A stretch of 17,672 bases of DNA from Bacteroides sp. CAG:545 (GTDB lineage: Bacteria > Bacteroidota > Bacteroidia > Bacteroidales > UBA932). The position numbers were made by a program, and so were the translations under genes. The stretch is from assembly GCA_000432515.1 (NCBI GenBank), contig HF995998.1:27836-45507 (forward strand), read 5' to 3'. Below the pieces are notes generated by a model. It was not told the DNA's origin, searched no databases, and saw only the letters and a program-made list of their open reading frames with translations. Of the stretch, positions 1 through 7,010 are shown in pieces (the first letter of the stretch is position 1; the number at the start of each line of letters is the position of its first letter).

Positions 1-298
1 TGTCTTCCTGCTGAGATGGGTTTACCAGTATCTCAAATATCCTAAAGAAGCAGTTGCCAACGGCGTCCAGGGCAGGGTAGTGGTGGAATTCATTATCGGC
101 AAGGACGGTGTGGTTTCAAATGTCGAGATCGCCCGCAGCAGCGGCAGCCAGGCATTGGATGATGAGGCGTTGAGGGTGGTGAAAGCCTCCCCTAAATGGA
201 AACCGGCCCAAGTGAAGAAGGTCAATGTGGCCTCCAGAATGTCTGTGGCGGTGGACTTCAAATTGACAAAGAAAGGAAAATTCGGAATTAAGAAATAA
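1..298 (+). CDS. TonB C-terminal domain protein, 3' fragment
   Basis: The frame is open from base 2 to the stop at 296-298, so this is the C-terminal part (about 98 residues) of a protein that starts left of the window. It reads as a TonB C-terminal domain: an RWVYQYLKYPKEA stretch, the GRVVVEFIIGKDG strand-turn-strand, then SSGSQALDDEALRVV and a WKPA motif. In TonB and its relatives this periplasmic domain contacts the TonB box of outer-membrane receptors. Bacteroidota carry many proteins with this fold, some not true TonB, so its partner cannot be named. A GTG at 80 could be read as a start, but homology clearly continues upstream of it. The next gene, leuS, begins 15 bases after the stop, so co-transcription is plausible. 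Domain call is confident; specific role unknown. Confidence 0.85.
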   Translation, partial: VFLLRWVYQYLKYPKEAVANGVQGRVVVEFIIGKDGVVSNVEIARSSGSQALDDEALRVVKASPKWKPAQVKKVNVASRMSVAVDFKLTKKGKFGIKK

Positions 299-313
299 AA
301 TTTAGTATTCAAT

Positions 314-3118
314 ATGGATTACGATTTCAGAAGTATCGAAAAGAAGTGGCAGTCGAGATGGGCGGCCGAAAAAACATTTCATGCGGTAGAGGACCCTTCA
401 AAGCCGAAATATTATGTCCTGGATATGTTTCCGTATCCGTCCGGCGCAGGTCTTCACGTAGGTCATCCTCTCGGTTACATCGCCAGCGACATATATGCAC
501 GCTATAAGCGTCTCAAGGGATTCAATGTCCTTCACCCTATGGGCTACGACGCTTTCGGACTCCCTGCGGAACAGTATGCCATCCAGACCGGACAGCATCC
601 TGAAGTGACGACGGAAAACAACATCCGCCGCTACCGTGAGCAGCTCGACAGAATCGGCTTTGCCTACGACTGGGACAGGGAAATCCGCACCTGTGATCCG
701 ACATTCTACAAATGGACACAGTGGGCGTTCATCAAGATGTTCAAGAGCTATTACGACACCAAGCTCGACAAGGCACGCCCCATCACAGAACTCGAAGCAG
801 CCTTCGAGGAGGCAGGAACCCGCAATGTCAATGCAGCCTGCACCGTGGAAATGAGTTTCACTGCAGGCGAGTGGAAATCCTGGGACGAGAAGAAGAAGGC
901 CGAAGTGCTGATGAACTACAGAATCGCCTATCAGGGAGAGACTTCCGTGAACTGGTGTCCGGGACTAGGAACGGTTCTGGCCAATGACGAAGTCAAGGAA
1001 GGTCTTTCAGTACGTGGCGGCTACCCTGTAGAGCAGAAAAAAATGAAACAATGGCAGCTCCGCGTGTCAGCTTACGCCGGCAGGCTGCTTTCAGGACTTG
1101 ACAAACTCGACTGGACAGACTCATTGAAAGAAATGCAGAGAAACTGGATCGGCAAATCTTTCGGTACCGAGGTGGTTTTCAAGACCTTCAATGGGGACAA
1201 ACGCAAGGACGTGACGATTTTCACTACCAGAGTGGATACCATATTCGGAGTGACATTCATGGTGCTTGCTCCTGAGAGCGAACTCGTGGAAGAGCTTACG
1301 TCAGCAGAGCAGAAACCTGCTGTAGATGAATACCTTGCATACGTGCGCAAGAAGACGGAGCGTGAAAGAATCGCTGAAACCAAGACAGTTACCGGAGTGT
1401 TCTCAGGCTCGTATGCCGAGAATCCGCTGACCGGAAAACGTGTTCCTGTATGGATTTCAGAGTACGTGCTCGCCGGTTATGGCACAGGCGCCATTATGGC
1501 AGGGCCTGCCCATGACAGCCGTGACTATGTGTTTGCCAAGAAATTCGACCATGACAGCCGTGACTATGCGTTTGCCAAGAAATTCGACCTTCCTATCGTG
1601 CCTATCATCGAGGGCTGCGACGTGAGCGAACACAGCTTCGACGCCAAGGAAGGCAAGATGTGCAACTCCGGCTTCCTCGACGGAATGGAAGTGAAGGATG
1701 CAGTGCCGGCAGCTATGGATTATGTTGAGGCTCACGGCATTGGCCACAGAAAAGTGAATTACAGGCTGCGCGACGCCATCTTCTCCCGTCAGAGATATTG
1801 GGGCGAACCTTTCCCGATTTATTACAAGGACGGCATCGCCACACCTCTCCCTTATGAGAAACTGCCTCTGCGTCTTCCTGAGATCGACCAGTTCAAGCCT
1901 GCCGACAACGGTGAACCGCCACTTGCACGCGCCAAGGACTGGACATACAAGGGTTTCCCTCTGGAAACCAGCACCATGCCTGGCTTTGCGGGTTCAAGCG
2001 CATATTACCTCAGATACATGGACCCTCACAATAATGATGACCTCGTAGGCAGCGAGGCGGACAGATACTGGAAGGACGTGGACCTGTATATCGGTGGTAC
2101 TGAGCACGCTACGGGCCATCTGATCTATTCGAGATTCTGGGACAAGTTCCTCTATGACATGGGTTACGTCTGCGAGGACGAACCGTTCAGAAAGCTTGTG
2201 AACCAGGGTATGATTCAGGGCCGTTCAAATTTCGTATATCGAATCGTCGGAACCAATAAGTTCGTGTCCGTCGGTCTGAAAGACAATTACGAGACCACTG
2301 AAATCCATGTTGACATCAACATTGTCAGAAACGACAAGCTCGATATGGAAGCGTTCAGAAAGTGGCGTCCGGAGTTTGCGGATGCCGAGTTTGTGCTGGA
2401 AAACGGCGAATATATCTGCGGCTGGGCAGTGGAGAAAATGAGCAAGTCGATGTACAATGTCGTGAATCCGGACGATATCTGTAATACCTATGGTGCTGAT
2501 ACTCTGAGACTTTACGAAATGTTCCTCGGCCCTATCGAACAGTCCAAGCCTTGGGATACGAAGGGAATCGACGGCGTGAACCGCTTCCTCAGGAAGTTCT
2601 GGAAACTCTTCTACGACGGCGAGAATTTCATTGTCAATGAAGAGGCTCCGCTTAAGGAGGACCTCAAGACGCTCCATAAACTTATCGGCAAGGTTCAGAC
2701 GGATATCGAGAACTTCTCGTACAACACCAGCATAAGTGCATTTATGATTGCCGTCAATGACCTTTCCGACAGAAAGTGCTCAAGAAAAGCCATTCTGGAA
2801 CCTCTCGTAGTGCTGCTTTCACCATTTGCTCCTCATATCTGCGAGGAACTTTGGGAAGCAATGGGACACAAGGAAAGCGTCTCCAAAGCTACATTCCCTG
2901 AGTACGTCGAGAAATATACGGTGGAGGACAACTGCACCTATGCCGTTTCATTCAACGGAAAGACACGTTTCACCGTGGATCTGCCAAAGGCTATGGGCAA
3001 AGAGGAAGTGGAGAAGACGGTCCGTGAAAATCCTTCCACAGACAAGTACCTCGGCGGAAAGGACATCGTGAAAGTGATCGTGGTTCCGGGCAAGATCGTA
3101 AACATTGTGGTAAAATAA
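314..3118 (+). CDS. leuS: Leucine--tRNA ligase with a 13-residue tandem duplication in the editing domain
   Basis: Class Ia aminoacyl-tRNA synthetase that charges tRNA-Leu with leucine in the cytoplasm. At 934 residues it fits the long Bacteroidota form. Visible landmarks are HVGH (residues 48-51, the HIGH motif) and KMSKS (708-712), which bind ATP; an AYDWDREI segment in the N-terminal catalytic half; and the CP1 editing domain with the threonine-rich motif TTRVDT (304-309). The second editing motif, equivalent to HDQRD of E. coli LeuRS, appears twice: HDSRDYVFAKKFD at 400-412 is followed directly by HDSRDYAFAKKFD at 413-425. Homologues carry one copy. The reading frame is intact, so the enzyme is probably made, but its editing pocket may be altered. 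The anticodon-binding and C-terminal domains are complete. The next gene starts 4 bases after the stop, suggesting one transcript with the yitT pair. Confidence 0.97.
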   Translation: MDYDFRSIEKKWQSRWAAEKTFHAVEDPSKPKYYVLDMFPYPSGAGLHVGHPLGYIASDIYARYKRLKGFNVLHPMGYDAFGLPAEQYAIQTGQHPEVTTENNIRRYREQLDRIGFAYDWDREIRTCDPTFYKWTQWAFIKMFKSYYDTKLDKARPITELEAAFEEAGTRNVNAACTVEMSFTAGEWKSWDEKKKAEVLMNYRIAYQGETSVNWCPGLGTVLANDEVKEGLSVRGGYPVEQKKMKQWQLRVSAYAGRLLSGLDKLDWTDSLKEMQRNWIGKSFGTEVVFKTFNGDKRKDVTIFTTRVDTIFGVTFMVLAPESELVEELTSAEQKPAVDEYLAYVRKKTERERIAETKTVTGVFSGSYAENPLTGKRVPVWISEYVLAGYGTGAIMAGPAHDSRDYVFAKKFDHDSRDYAFAKKFDLPIVPIIEGCDVSEHSFDAKEGKMCNSGFLDGMEVKDAVPAAMDYVEAHGIGHRKVNYRLRDAIFSRQRYWGEPFPIYYKDGIATPLPYEKLPLRLPEIDQFKPADNGEPPLARAKDWTYKGFPLETSTMPGFAGSSAYYLRYMDPHNNDDLVGSEADRYWKDVDLYIGGTEHATGHLIYSRFWDKFLYDMGYVCEDEPFRKLVNQGMIQGRSNFVYRIVGTNKFVSVGLKDNYETTEIHVDINIVRNDKLDMEAFRKWRPEFADAEFVLENGEYICGWAVEKMSKSMYNVVNPDDICNTYGADTLRLYEMFLGPIEQSKPWDTKGIDGVNRFLRKFWKLFYDGENFIVNEEAPLKEDLKTLHKLIGKVQTDIENFSYNTSISAFMIAVNDLSDRKCSRKAILEPLVVLLSPFAPHICEELWEAMGHKESVSKATFPEYVEKYTVEDNCTYAVSFNGKTRFTVDLPKAMGKEEVEKTVRENPSTDKYLGGKDIVKVIVVPGKIVNIVVK
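1511..1588 (+). repeat. 39-bp in-frame tandem duplication inside leuS
   Basis: Two adjacent 39-bp units, 1511-1549 and 1550-1588, differ at a single position (T at 1530, C at 1569). The change turns valine into alanine in the encoded 13-residue unit. Thirteen whole codons are added, so the frame is kept. The near identity points to a young duplication, or to an assembly or sequencing artefact. It lies on the conserved editing-site aspartate motif of the CP1 domain. Confidence 0.95.
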
Positions 3119-3122
3119 ATAT

Positions 3123-4049
3123 ATGTTGACTGCAAAAAAGATTTTCTCCACCCTTTGGGACTATGTGGTGGTGTCTTTTGGAACATTGTTGTTCTGTCTT
3201 GCCTGGGATACCTTCCTGATTCCGAACGGTATCGCGGCAGGAGGTCTGACAGGAGCTTGCACGGTGATCCAGTTCGCTACTCAGGGCTACATTCCTGTCG
3301 CCTATTCATATTTCATAGCCAATACCATCCTGCTCATCATCGGAGTTATTGCCTTGGGCAATGCTTTCGGAGTCAAGACGGTATATGCTGTGCTCCTGTC
3401 TTCGTTGCTGTTCAGGATCCTTCCGGATTTTGAGTGGATCAAGGCAGTTCCCGGCAATTTCTTCTACATTGAGAACCGCGCTCTGGTCCCGATGATAGGC
3501 GGACTTCTCGAGGCAGTGGGTGTGGGCCTTATTTTCCAGAAGGGCGGAAGTACCGGAGGAACTGATGTGGCAGCATTGGTAATCAACAAGTTCTGGCCTG
3601 TGACTCCGGGTAAGGTATATCTGTATTCGGACCTGTTCATCATCGCTTCAGTGCTGCTGATTCCGGGAAAGACATTCGAGGATATGATTTACGGTTATAT
3701 CGCGATGGTGACCTTCTCGTTCATGCTCGATTTCGTGTTGCTTGGCTCCAAGTCCACTGTCCAGCTGCTTGTCTTTACCAACAAGCCTGATGAGATGGCA
3801 GACTACATGATGAACACGATGCACAGGGGTGTGACGGCGTTGAAATCTGTGGGCTGGTACACCAAGAAGGAGAAGAACGTGCTCCTCATCGTGGCACGCA
3901 AGTCTCAGATGCCTGAACTTTCCAAAGCCATAAAATACATAGACGATAAGGCTTTCGTGAGCGTATCGCCTGCAAGCAGTGTCTATGGAGAAGGCTTCGA
4001 CGAGCTTAAGACGGGTATTGCTAAAAAGAAGAAAGATGATGTTAAATGA
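3123..4049 (+). CDS. YitT family membrane protein with C-terminal DUF2179 domain (first of a pair)
   Basis: A 308-residue polytopic inner-membrane protein. The N-terminal 200 or so residues form the YitT membrane domain, with about five or six hydrophobic segments and the family motif GGSTGGTD at 141-148. A soluble C-terminal DUF2179 domain covers about 236-292, from HRGVTAL through the GWYTKKEK strand to VYGEGF. The molecular function of YitT proteins is not established, so no substrate is claimed. The ATG follows the leuS stop by 4 bases and fits the hydrophobic start of the family. The end overlaps the start of the next gene, a second YitT protein, by about 14 bases, so the two are almost certainly translated from one mRNA. 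The lysine-rich tail (AKKKKDDVK) is unremarkable. Confidence 0.9.
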   Translation: MLTAKKIFSTLWDYVVVSFGTLLFCLAWDTFLIPNGIAAGGLTGACTVIQFATQGYIPVAYSYFIANTILLIIGVIALGNAFGVKTVYAVLLSSLLFRILPDFEWIKAVPGNFFYIENRALVPMIGGLLEAVGVGLIFQKGGSTGGTDVAALVINKFWPVTPGKVYLYSDLFIIASVLLIPGKTFEDMIYGYIAMVTFSFMLDFVLLGSKSTVQLLVFTNKPDEMADYMMNTMHRGVTALKSVGWYTKKEKNVLLIVARKSQMPELSKAIKYIDDKAFVSVSPASSVYGEGFDELKTGIAKKKKDDVK

Positions 4050-4995
4050 CAAGTCTGTCTGGTCTCTGCTTAAAGAGTACTCGATATTGACCTTAGGCAT
4101 AATGATCTATGTGTTGGGATGGGTGATATTCCTGACTCCCAACAATCTCATCGGCAACGGTGTTACCGGCATAAGTTCGATTATCCAGTACGCCGTGGGC
4201 ATCAAGATGGGATATTCATATTTCGTCATAAATGCCATATTGCTGATAACGGCATTCTTCGTGCTCGGAAAGGGTTTGGGTGCGAAGTCGATATATGCCA
4301 TCGTGCTCGCATCCATAGGGCTCAATGTGCTCCAGGGATGGATCCCGGTCACCATTATCGATACGCTTGCGATCCAGAACGGTAAGCTGATGTCCACGAT
4401 TATGGGCGGCATCATGATAGGCCTCGGTATCGGAATGGCCATTTCCCAAGGCGGAAGCACCGGAGGAACCGACATCATCGCACTGATCGTGAGCAAGTAC
4501 CGCAATGTCTCTCCGGGCAGGATGATTCTGTCAATGGACGTGGTCATCATCCTCTCGTCTCTCGCTGTCCCGTCATATACGGCATCAGGAGAACTTGTTC
4601 CGTTCGCAGAGAAGATAACAACGGTTGTTTACGGTCTCATACTCGTGACCATCAACGGTTATGTCATCGATTTGTATCTGGCGGGTTCGAAGCAGTCGGT
4701 CCAGCTGTTCATAATGTCCAGCCAGTATGAAAAAATCGCGGATGCCATTACGAATTATCTGCACAGGGGAGTGACCGTGCTTCCTGCAGTGGGCTGGTAC
4801 ACCAAGAAAGAAAGCCACGTGCTGATGGTCGTGACCAGAAAAGCCGATTTAAATTTTTTGCTGAAGTATGTCAAGTCCATCGATAAAGACGCGTTCTTGT
4901 CAGTGTCTTCAGTAACAGGCGTTTACGGCAAAGGCTTCGATACCATCAAAAACAGTGCGATTAAAGAAGGTAGCAAGGAAAAGTCCGGAAAATAG
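4036..4995 (+). CDS. YitT family membrane protein with C-terminal DUF2179 domain (second of a pair)
   Basis: A 319-residue paralogue of the gene just upstream, with the same order of parts. Hydrophobic segments fill residues 15 to about 215, with GGSTGGTD at 139-146, followed by a DUF2179 domain (about 243-300: HRGVTVL, GWYTKKES, VYGKGF). Two adjacent ATG codons (4036 and 4039) are candidate starts. The frame is open further upstream to an ATG at 3979, but that would read 70 bases into the upstream gene and add a charged segment with no family match, so it was not used. The start overlaps the upstream stop (4047-4049), typical of translational coupling. A strong intrinsic terminator follows 41 bases after the stop. 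Function unknown; the two paralogues may work together or as a heteromer, which is only inference. Confidence 0.9.
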   Translation: MMLNDKSVWSLLKEYSILTLGIMIYVLGWVIFLTPNNLIGNGVTGISSIIQYAVGIKMGYSYFVINAILLITAFFVLGKGLGAKSIYAIVLASIGLNVLQGWIPVTIIDTLAIQNGKLMSTIMGGIMIGLGIGMAISQGGSTGGTDIIALIVSKYRNVSPGRMILSMDVVIILSSLAVPSYTASGELVPFAEKITTVVYGLILVTINGYVIDLYLAGSKQSVQLFIMSSQYEKIADAITNYLHRGVTVLPAVGWYTKKESHVLMVVTRKADLNFLLKYVKSIDKDAFLSVSSVTGVYGKGFDTIKNSAIKEGSKEKSGK

Positions 4996-5036
4996 AAAAT
5001 TATCAGATTTAAAAATCGTAAAAATTTATATGTGAA

Positions 5037-5070
5037 CCGCTTTCAGAGGGCTCTGAAGGCGGCTTTTTTT
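5037..5070 (+). terminator. Intrinsic terminator after the leuS-yitT-yitT cluster
   Basis: A 12-bp stem (5037-5048 pairing with 5051-5062, one G-T wobble) closes a 2-base gap, so a few central pairs probably open to form the loop. It is followed by C and seven T residues (5064-5070). It sits 41 bases past the second yitT stop and just upstream of the next promoter, so it separates the two transcription units. Confidence 0.9.
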
Positions 5071-5072
5071 AG

Positions 5073-5080
5073 TACTTTTG
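5073..5080 (+). promoter_or_regulatory. Bacteroidota-type -7 box for the AraC-family gene
   Basis: TACTTTTG fits the TAnnTTTG consensus of the Bacteroidota primary sigma factor. No clear TTTG lies 19 bp upstream, where the terminator stem occupies the sequence, so the promoter may be weak or activator-dependent. The expected start of transcription near 5087 supports the ATG at 5110 over the GTG at 5032. Confidence 0.6.
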
Positions 5081-5109
5081 TGCTGCACATAATAGTATAT
5101 GATAACCTC

Positions 5110-6150
5110 ATGAAAAACATCTTCAACTATACTGCTGTCCCACCACGAAGGCTTATAAGACTGATATCAGTGATGAATATTGTGCCTGCAGCTGTATTGT
5201 TACCGATTATGTCCCCGAAATTGCTCTTGCCCGCGTTCTGCTGCAATATAGGTGTCTCCATATCCATCCTTCTGATGATTCCTGACACCTTCAGGGATTA
5301 TGTTTCATCTTTCTGGTTTGCTCTGGTAACAGCGCTGTTGTCTGCGGCTGCTTCTGCCGTGGTCGGTCTGTGTGAAGACAGGAGGATTCTTGTGACCGTC
5401 TATTCATTTGTGAGTCTTGTGCCTCTGGCAGTCTGCTATGGTGTGCGTATCGTCAAGATGATGGGTGACGTGGACTATCTTACGACAAAAGTTTCCGGAT
5501 GGGAGATAATGCTCTGCCTTGTAAAGCATTGCATGCTGTCAGTGTTTATGATCATAATGGCATGTTCGTGCCTGACGGCCGCCTTCTATCCGACAATGAC
5601 GATAATGGCGTTGCCGGTATCGGTGTTGTTCTATGTCCTGGTTTATGCCAGAATTACATCCGCCGGCCCGATCGTCACTTTTACCGCCGGTTCTGGTGAG
5701 AACGATGAAAGTGATGAAGTGAAATCTCAGGGTGTCTTTATGGCAAGTTCGATACGGGTCAATTACAAGACGATGTATAACCGTCTCTGTTTTCTTCTGG
5801 ACCAGAAAAAGCCCTTTCTCGATCCGGAGTATTCGATGGATTCGCTCGTGAAGTCGCTCTGCTCCAACAAGGCTTACATCTCCAAGATAATAAATGAATG
5901 TACCGGGATGAATTTCAATCAGTTGATGAACAGATACCGGGTGAACTATGCCAAGGAGCTGTATGCGAAGGACATGAACCTGAAGGTGAAGGACCTGTCG
6001 GACATGTCAGGTTTTCACACTCAGGTGTCGTTCATCACTGCCTTCAAGCTTTTCAATGATGAAACTCCAGGCGCGTGGTGCAAGACCTTCAAGGACAGCA
6101 GGACTAAGGACAAGAGATGCCTTTCCAGTCAGCCGGAACTGGCGCGGTGA
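5110..6150 (+). CDS. Membrane-anchored AraC-type helix-turn-helix regulator
   Basis: A 346-residue protein in two halves. Residues about 15-180 hold five or six hydrophobic segments (for example around 16-34, 37-56, 67-88, 135-155 and 157-175) and look membrane-embedded. After a charged linker (about 185-205), the C-terminal part is an AraC/XylS-type DNA-binding domain. The first helix-turn-helix lies around SLVKSLCSNKAYISKIINE, the second around VKDLSDMSGFHTQVSFITAFK, followed by the typical TPGAW turn. Such proteins probably sense a membrane or periplasmic signal and bind DNA while tethered; the ligand and targets are unknown. The start was set at ATG 5110 because the upstream in-frame GTG (5032) lies inside the preceding terminator and before the likely promoter. 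The last 47 bases overlap the convergent pseudouridine synthase gene. Confidence 0.8.
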   Translation: MKNIFNYTAVPPRRLIRLISVMNIVPAAVLLPIMSPKLLLPAFCCNIGVSISILLMIPDTFRDYVSSFWFALVTALLSAAASAVVGLCEDRRILVTVYSFVSLVPLAVCYGVRIVKMMGDVDYLTTKVSGWEIMLCLVKHCMLSVFMIIMACSCLTAAFYPTMTIMALPVSVLFYVLVYARITSAGPIVTFTAGSGENDESDEVKSQGVFMASSIRVNYKTMYNRLCFLLDQKKPFLDPEYSMDSLVKSLCSNKAYISKIINECTGMNFNQLMNRYRVNYAKELYAKDMNLKVKDLSDMSGFHTQVSFITAFKLFNDETPGAWCKTFKDSRTKDKRCLSSQPELAR

Positions 6151-6820
6151 TGTCGATTTCCTGTTTGCTGACAGGATGAATGAAATTTATGTGTCTGGCC
6201 AGCAGTGAGATGCCGCCGTCTTTGTTGGAGCGTGGCGCGCCGTATTTCAGGTCTCCCTTTATCTGGCAGCCGATGCCGGACAACTGGCAGCGGATCTGGT
6301 GATGCCTGCCTGTGTAGAGCAGGACTTCCAGAAGAAAGTACCTGTCAGTCTGTCCTATAAGTTTATAATGAAGTTTGGCAAGTTTTGCCTCCTTGCCGGC
6401 ATTCTTTCCTTTTACAATGAAAGATTTGTTCATTTTTTCATTTCGGGTCATCCAGTTTTCCAAGTCGGCTTCTTCCGGCTCAGGCTTGCTGCATACAAGC
6501 GCCCAATAGGTCTTGTGGACTTCTCCGTCGTGGAACATGGCATTGAGCCGCTCCAGGGATTTGGATGTCTTGGCGAATATGGTGATTCCGCAGACAGGCC
6601 TGTCGATTCTGTGGGGAATGCCGAGATAGACCTGGCCGGGTTTGGAGTTCCTCTCGGCTATGAAAGCCTTGTACTTGTCGCATAGTGTCTCGTCTCCTGT
6701 CTTGTCTCCCTGCACTATCTCGCCCGCTTTCTTGTAAACTGCGAGGATATGGTTGTCTTCGTATAATATTCTGGAGGCCAAGTCATTGAACTCTCCTTCT
6801 GTCAGTTGTCTGTAGAACAT
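6104..6820 (-). CDS. RluA-family RNA pseudouridine synthase without S4 domain
   Basis: A 238-residue enzyme of the RluA family, which converts selected uridines in rRNA or tRNA to pseudouridine. The catalytic motif is HRIDRPVCG, with Asp73 as the expected nucleophile. The second family signature, LYTGRHHQIRCQLSG, follows later. There is no N-terminal S4 RNA-binding domain, so it resembles the short, single-domain members; which RNA position it modifies cannot be told. The frame is open to an ATG at 6853, but a -7 box overlaps that codon (6851-6858), so the mRNA should begin downstream of it. The ATG at 6820 was therefore chosen. The gene converges on the AraC-type gene with a 47-base overlap and diverges from dnaK. 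Confidence 0.88.
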   Translation of the reverse strand: MFYRQLTEGEFNDLASRILYEDNHILAVYKKAGEIVQGDKTGDETLCDKYKAFIAERNSKPGQVYLGIPHRIDRPVCGITIFAKTSKSLERLNAMFHDGEVHKTYWALVCSKPEPEEADLENWMTRNEKMNKSFIVKGKNAGKEAKLAKLHYKLIGQTDRYFLLEVLLYTGRHHQIRCQLSGIGCQIKGDLKYGAPRSNKDGGISLLARHINFIHPVSKQEIDITAPVPADWKGISCP

Positions 6821-6850
6821 TGTATTGTGCCGGATTTGTTTTTCCGACGG

Positions 6851-6858
6851 CAAAGATA
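6851..6858 (-). promoter_or_regulatory. Bacteroidota-type -7 box for the pseudouridine synthase gene
   Basis: Read on the minus strand this is TATCTTTG, a full match to TAnnTTTG. It lies 30 bases upstream of the chosen start codon at 6820. No good TTTG is present 19 bp further upstream; that space holds a 13-bp palindrome, which could make the promoter regulated. Confidence 0.6.
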
Positions 6859-6867
6859 ACCAAAATA

Positions 6868-6880
6868 TGACAATTTGTCA
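6868..6880. promoter_or_regulatory. Perfect 13-bp palindrome between the divergent pseudouridine synthase and dnaK genes
   Basis: TGACAATTTGTCA is an exact inverted repeat of 6-bp arms around one central T. It lies between the expected -7 and -33 positions of the minus-strand promoter and 130 bases upstream of the dnaK start. This placement fits an operator for a dimeric regulator. It does not match the CIRCE element bound by HrcA. The binding factor is unknown. Confidence 0.45.
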
Positions 6881-6958
6881 GAATTTTATCGTCTTGCGGG
6901 CATTGGCACGGCATTGGATAATTTCAAGTCGCTGTCAGACGAGAGCCTGGCAGACGGA

Positions 6959-6973
6959 GCGGCAAAGAGCCGC
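6959..6973 (+). other. Small hairpin in the dnaK leader
   Basis: GCGGC (6959-6963) and GCCGC (6969-6973) form a perfect 5-bp GC stem with an AAAGA loop. It lies 37 bases before the dnaK ATG and is not followed by a T run, so it is not a terminator. It may be a structural part of the 5' untranslated region. Confidence 0.4.
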
Positions 6974-6996
6974 ACGACATAATAACGAAAAAATAT

Positions 6997-7001
6997 AGGA
7001 G
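6997..7001 (+). promoter_or_regulatory. Strong Shine-Dalgarno for dnaK
   Basis: AGGAG lies 9 bases before the ATG at 7011. Most genes in this window have no comparable ribosome binding site, as is common in Bacteroidota, so this one stands out and fits the high expression expected of DnaK. It fixes the start codon. Confidence 0.75.
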
Positions 7002-7010
7002 ATAAATATT

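Noticed and set aside
3979..4035. Upstream ATG extending the second YitT protein by 19 residues
   Set aside because: It lies wholly within the first YitT gene, and the added charged residues match nothing in the family; ATG 4036/4039 fits coupling at the upstream stop.
5032..5109. In-frame GTG start giving the AraC-type protein 26 more residues
   Set aside because: The extra codons run through an obvious intrinsic terminator (5037-5070) and lie upstream of the likely -7 box, so they would not be on the mRNA.
6821..6853. Upstream ATG at 6853 for the pseudouridine synthase
   Set aside because: The codon overlaps the -7 promoter box, so transcription would begin downstream of it; the added residues precede the conserved domain.
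6900..6920. Possible sigma-54 promoter ahead of dnaK (TGGCACG followed by TTGG)
   Set aside because: The -24 part matches well, but at correct spacing the essential GC at -12 reads GA, so the match is incomplete and may be chance.
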